Shown here in pieces: positions 4,577 to 5,212 of a stretch of 5,212 bases of DNA. Under the pieces are notes generated by a model that worked only from the letters and a program-made list of their open reading frames with translations, was not told where the DNA came from and ran no database searches. The stretch comes from Thermoplasmata archaeon. Lineage in GTDB: Archaea; Thermoplasmatota; Thermoplasmata; Lutacidiplasmatales; UBA184. The DNA lies in assembly GCA_030039825.1 (NCBI GenBank), contig JASHUV010000032.1, positions 1 through 5,212 of the forward strand, written 5' to 3'. Both the position numbers and the translations under genes were made by a program. Positions within the stretch are counted from its first letter, which is position 1. Every line of letters starts with the position of its first letter.

Positions 4577-5192
4577 CGTCGAGGTGGACGGCCCCGGGCT
4601 GGCGGTTCGCGTCGATGAAGTGGAAGCCGTAGGGCTTCGCCATCCACTCGAACTCCGCGCGCAGGCGCGCCTGGTAGAGGAAGAAGGAATCGAATCGGTC
4701 CGGCGAGAGGCAGAGGTCCATCCCGGACTCCCAGTAGTCGAGCGCGCCGTACTTCATGATCGCCCGGTGGAGCAGGATGTCGGGACGGGCGTCGAGGAAG
4801 AGGACGAGGTCCGGGACGAGCGCGAAGCCGTAGAGCTCCTGGGCCCACTCCCGCGACGCGCCGCGGGCGACGGCCCGGGCCATGAGGGTGTAGATGTACC
4901 GGTCGGCGAGGACCGTGCTCCCGGCGGAGAGCGCCGGGACGATCTTGTTCTCGAGCTGGTCCGCGAAGTCGACGGCGTAGAACAGCGCGAGCGTGGTCGG
5001 GGCGAGGGTGTGGCCCTGCTTCGCCTCGTCGATGCGCTCGCTGACGAGCGTGGAGCGTCGGAGGCCGGTGTCGACGACGGCGTGGCCCTGGACCTCGAGC
5101 CACTCCTTGAGCATCGTCACCTCCGTCGTCCGGCCGGAGCCGTCGGCCCCCTCGATGACGATGAGCCGCCCGGAGAGCTTCGAGCGGGTCAT
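4455..5192 (-). CDS. Thymidylate kinase-family P-loop kinase with Arg in place of the Walker A Lys
   Basis: 245 residues; thymidylate kinases have about 200-215. The family phosphorylates dTMP to dTDP with ATP for DNA synthesis in the cytoplasm. Seen here: GRLIVIEGADGSGRTTE (residues 8-24), placed and shaped like the tmk P-loop EGxxGxGKS/T but with Arg21 where Lys is expected; STVLADRYIYT (92-102), the DR[YFH] motif that binds the base or phosphate; and PDLVLFLDARPDILLHR (127-143), the strand and 'LDxxPexxxxR' segment. FHFIDANRQP (190-199) matches the C-terminal 'iDa' motif. The family core ends near residue 215 (VAPLYGH); the remaining 30 residues are Ala/Pro/Gly-rich and lie opposite the end of the phosphatase gene. 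The lid region (150-170) is unlike standard tmk, so the substrate might be another nucleoside monophosphate, or the protein might be a second tmk-like paralog. ATG 5192 sits seven residues before the first strand. Only 20 bases upstream are visible; no Shine-Dalgarno is seen. The stop is TAG. Confidence 0.82.
   Translation of the reverse strand: MTRSKLSGRLIVIEGADGSGRTTEVTMLKEWLEVQGHAVVDTGLRRSTLVSERIDEAKQGHTLAPTTLALFYAVDFADQLENKIVPALSAGSTVLADRYIYTLMARAVARGASREWAQELYGFALVPDLVLFLDARPDILLHRAIMKYGALDYWESGMDLCLSPDRFDSFFLYQARLRAEFEWMAKPYGFHFIDANRQPGAVHLDVKRIVAPLYGHAAPGPAPKRGARAPPAPTGAAPTTSAASG
4502..4530. repeat. 20-base perfect palindrome overlapping a second hairpin, inside the convergent gene overlap
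   Basis: Bases 4502-4521 (GCGGGGCGCGCGCGCCCCGC) form a perfect 20-base palindrome. Bases 4514-4530 form another hairpin, CGCCCCG-CTT-CGGGGCG, which shares its left arm, so the two structures exclude each other. Both lie in the low-complexity tails of the phosphatase and the kinase, where the two transcripts converge. They could slow polymerase or mark the end of both messages, but no T-tract follows on either strand. Confidence 0.5.
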
Positions 5193-5212
5193 CCCCGGGA
5201 TCGGGGTCCCGT

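Noticed and set aside
4282..5103. 273-codon minus-strand frame overlapping the kinase gene
   Set aside because: Arg/Pro-rich out-of-frame reading of the kinase gene, continuing antisense through the SixA gene, without motifs.
1..5212. tRNA, rRNA, CRISPR array, transposase or attachment site
   Set aside because: No repeat-spacer pattern, no transposase-like protein, no terminal repeats and no tRNA-like cloverleaf were recognised by eye on either strand.

Overview
The window is very rich in G+C, with almost every third codon position G or C. It carries six protein-coding genes and no recognisable RNA gene, CRISPR array or insertion sequence. Five genes lie on the minus strand and one on the plus strand. 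Several first-in-transcript genes have no Shine-Dalgarno sequence. Three of them have a short A/T-rich box (GCTTACC, CTTAAG, TTTTACG) about 26 to 34 bases before the ATG, which is what leaderless archaeal TATA-type promoters look like. The only convincing Shine-Dalgarno is in front of the internal operon gene. This, with the gene families present, suggests a high-G+C archaeon, possibly Thermoplasmatota. That is an inference: a high-G+C bacterium with leaderless transcripts is not excluded.

Layout, left to right. 1-404 (minus) is the first 134 codons of a divergent glycerate 2-kinase (MOFRL/DUF4147 type) running off the left edge. 462-3286 (minus) is a two-gene operon for a flavin/iron-sulfur amine or amino-acid dehydrogenase. 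Its large subunit (1625-3286) resembles sarcosine oxidase alpha but has two [2Fe-2S] cysteine sets and no folate (GcvT) domain. Its catalytic subunit (462-1628) resembles sarcosine oxidase beta/HcnC. The two reading frames overlap by the four bases GTGA. 3336-3875 (minus) encodes a small membrane-anchored helical protein resembling DUF4760. A 104-base divergent intergenic region follows, with a perfect hairpin and a TATA-like box. 3980-4576 (plus) is a SixA-type phosphohistidine phosphatase. 4455-5192 (minus) is a thymidylate-kinase-family P-loop kinase. The last two genes converge and overlap by 122 bases through low-complexity C-terminal tails.

How the genes work together: only the two dehydrogenase subunits are clearly one functional unit. 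By homology, the beta subunit should oxidise a secondary amine or amino acid at its FAD and pass electrons through the iron-sulfur clusters of the alpha subunit to an unknown acceptor; the substrate cannot be read from the sequence. The kinase, phosphatase and membrane protein look like independent single-gene units. The most notable points are the fused dual-cluster alpha subunit with a shortened flavin domain, two kinases with substitutions in hallmark motifs (Asn for Lys in the glycerate kinase, Arg for the Walker A Lys in the thymidylate kinase relative), and the overlapping tails with a 20-base perfect palindrome.
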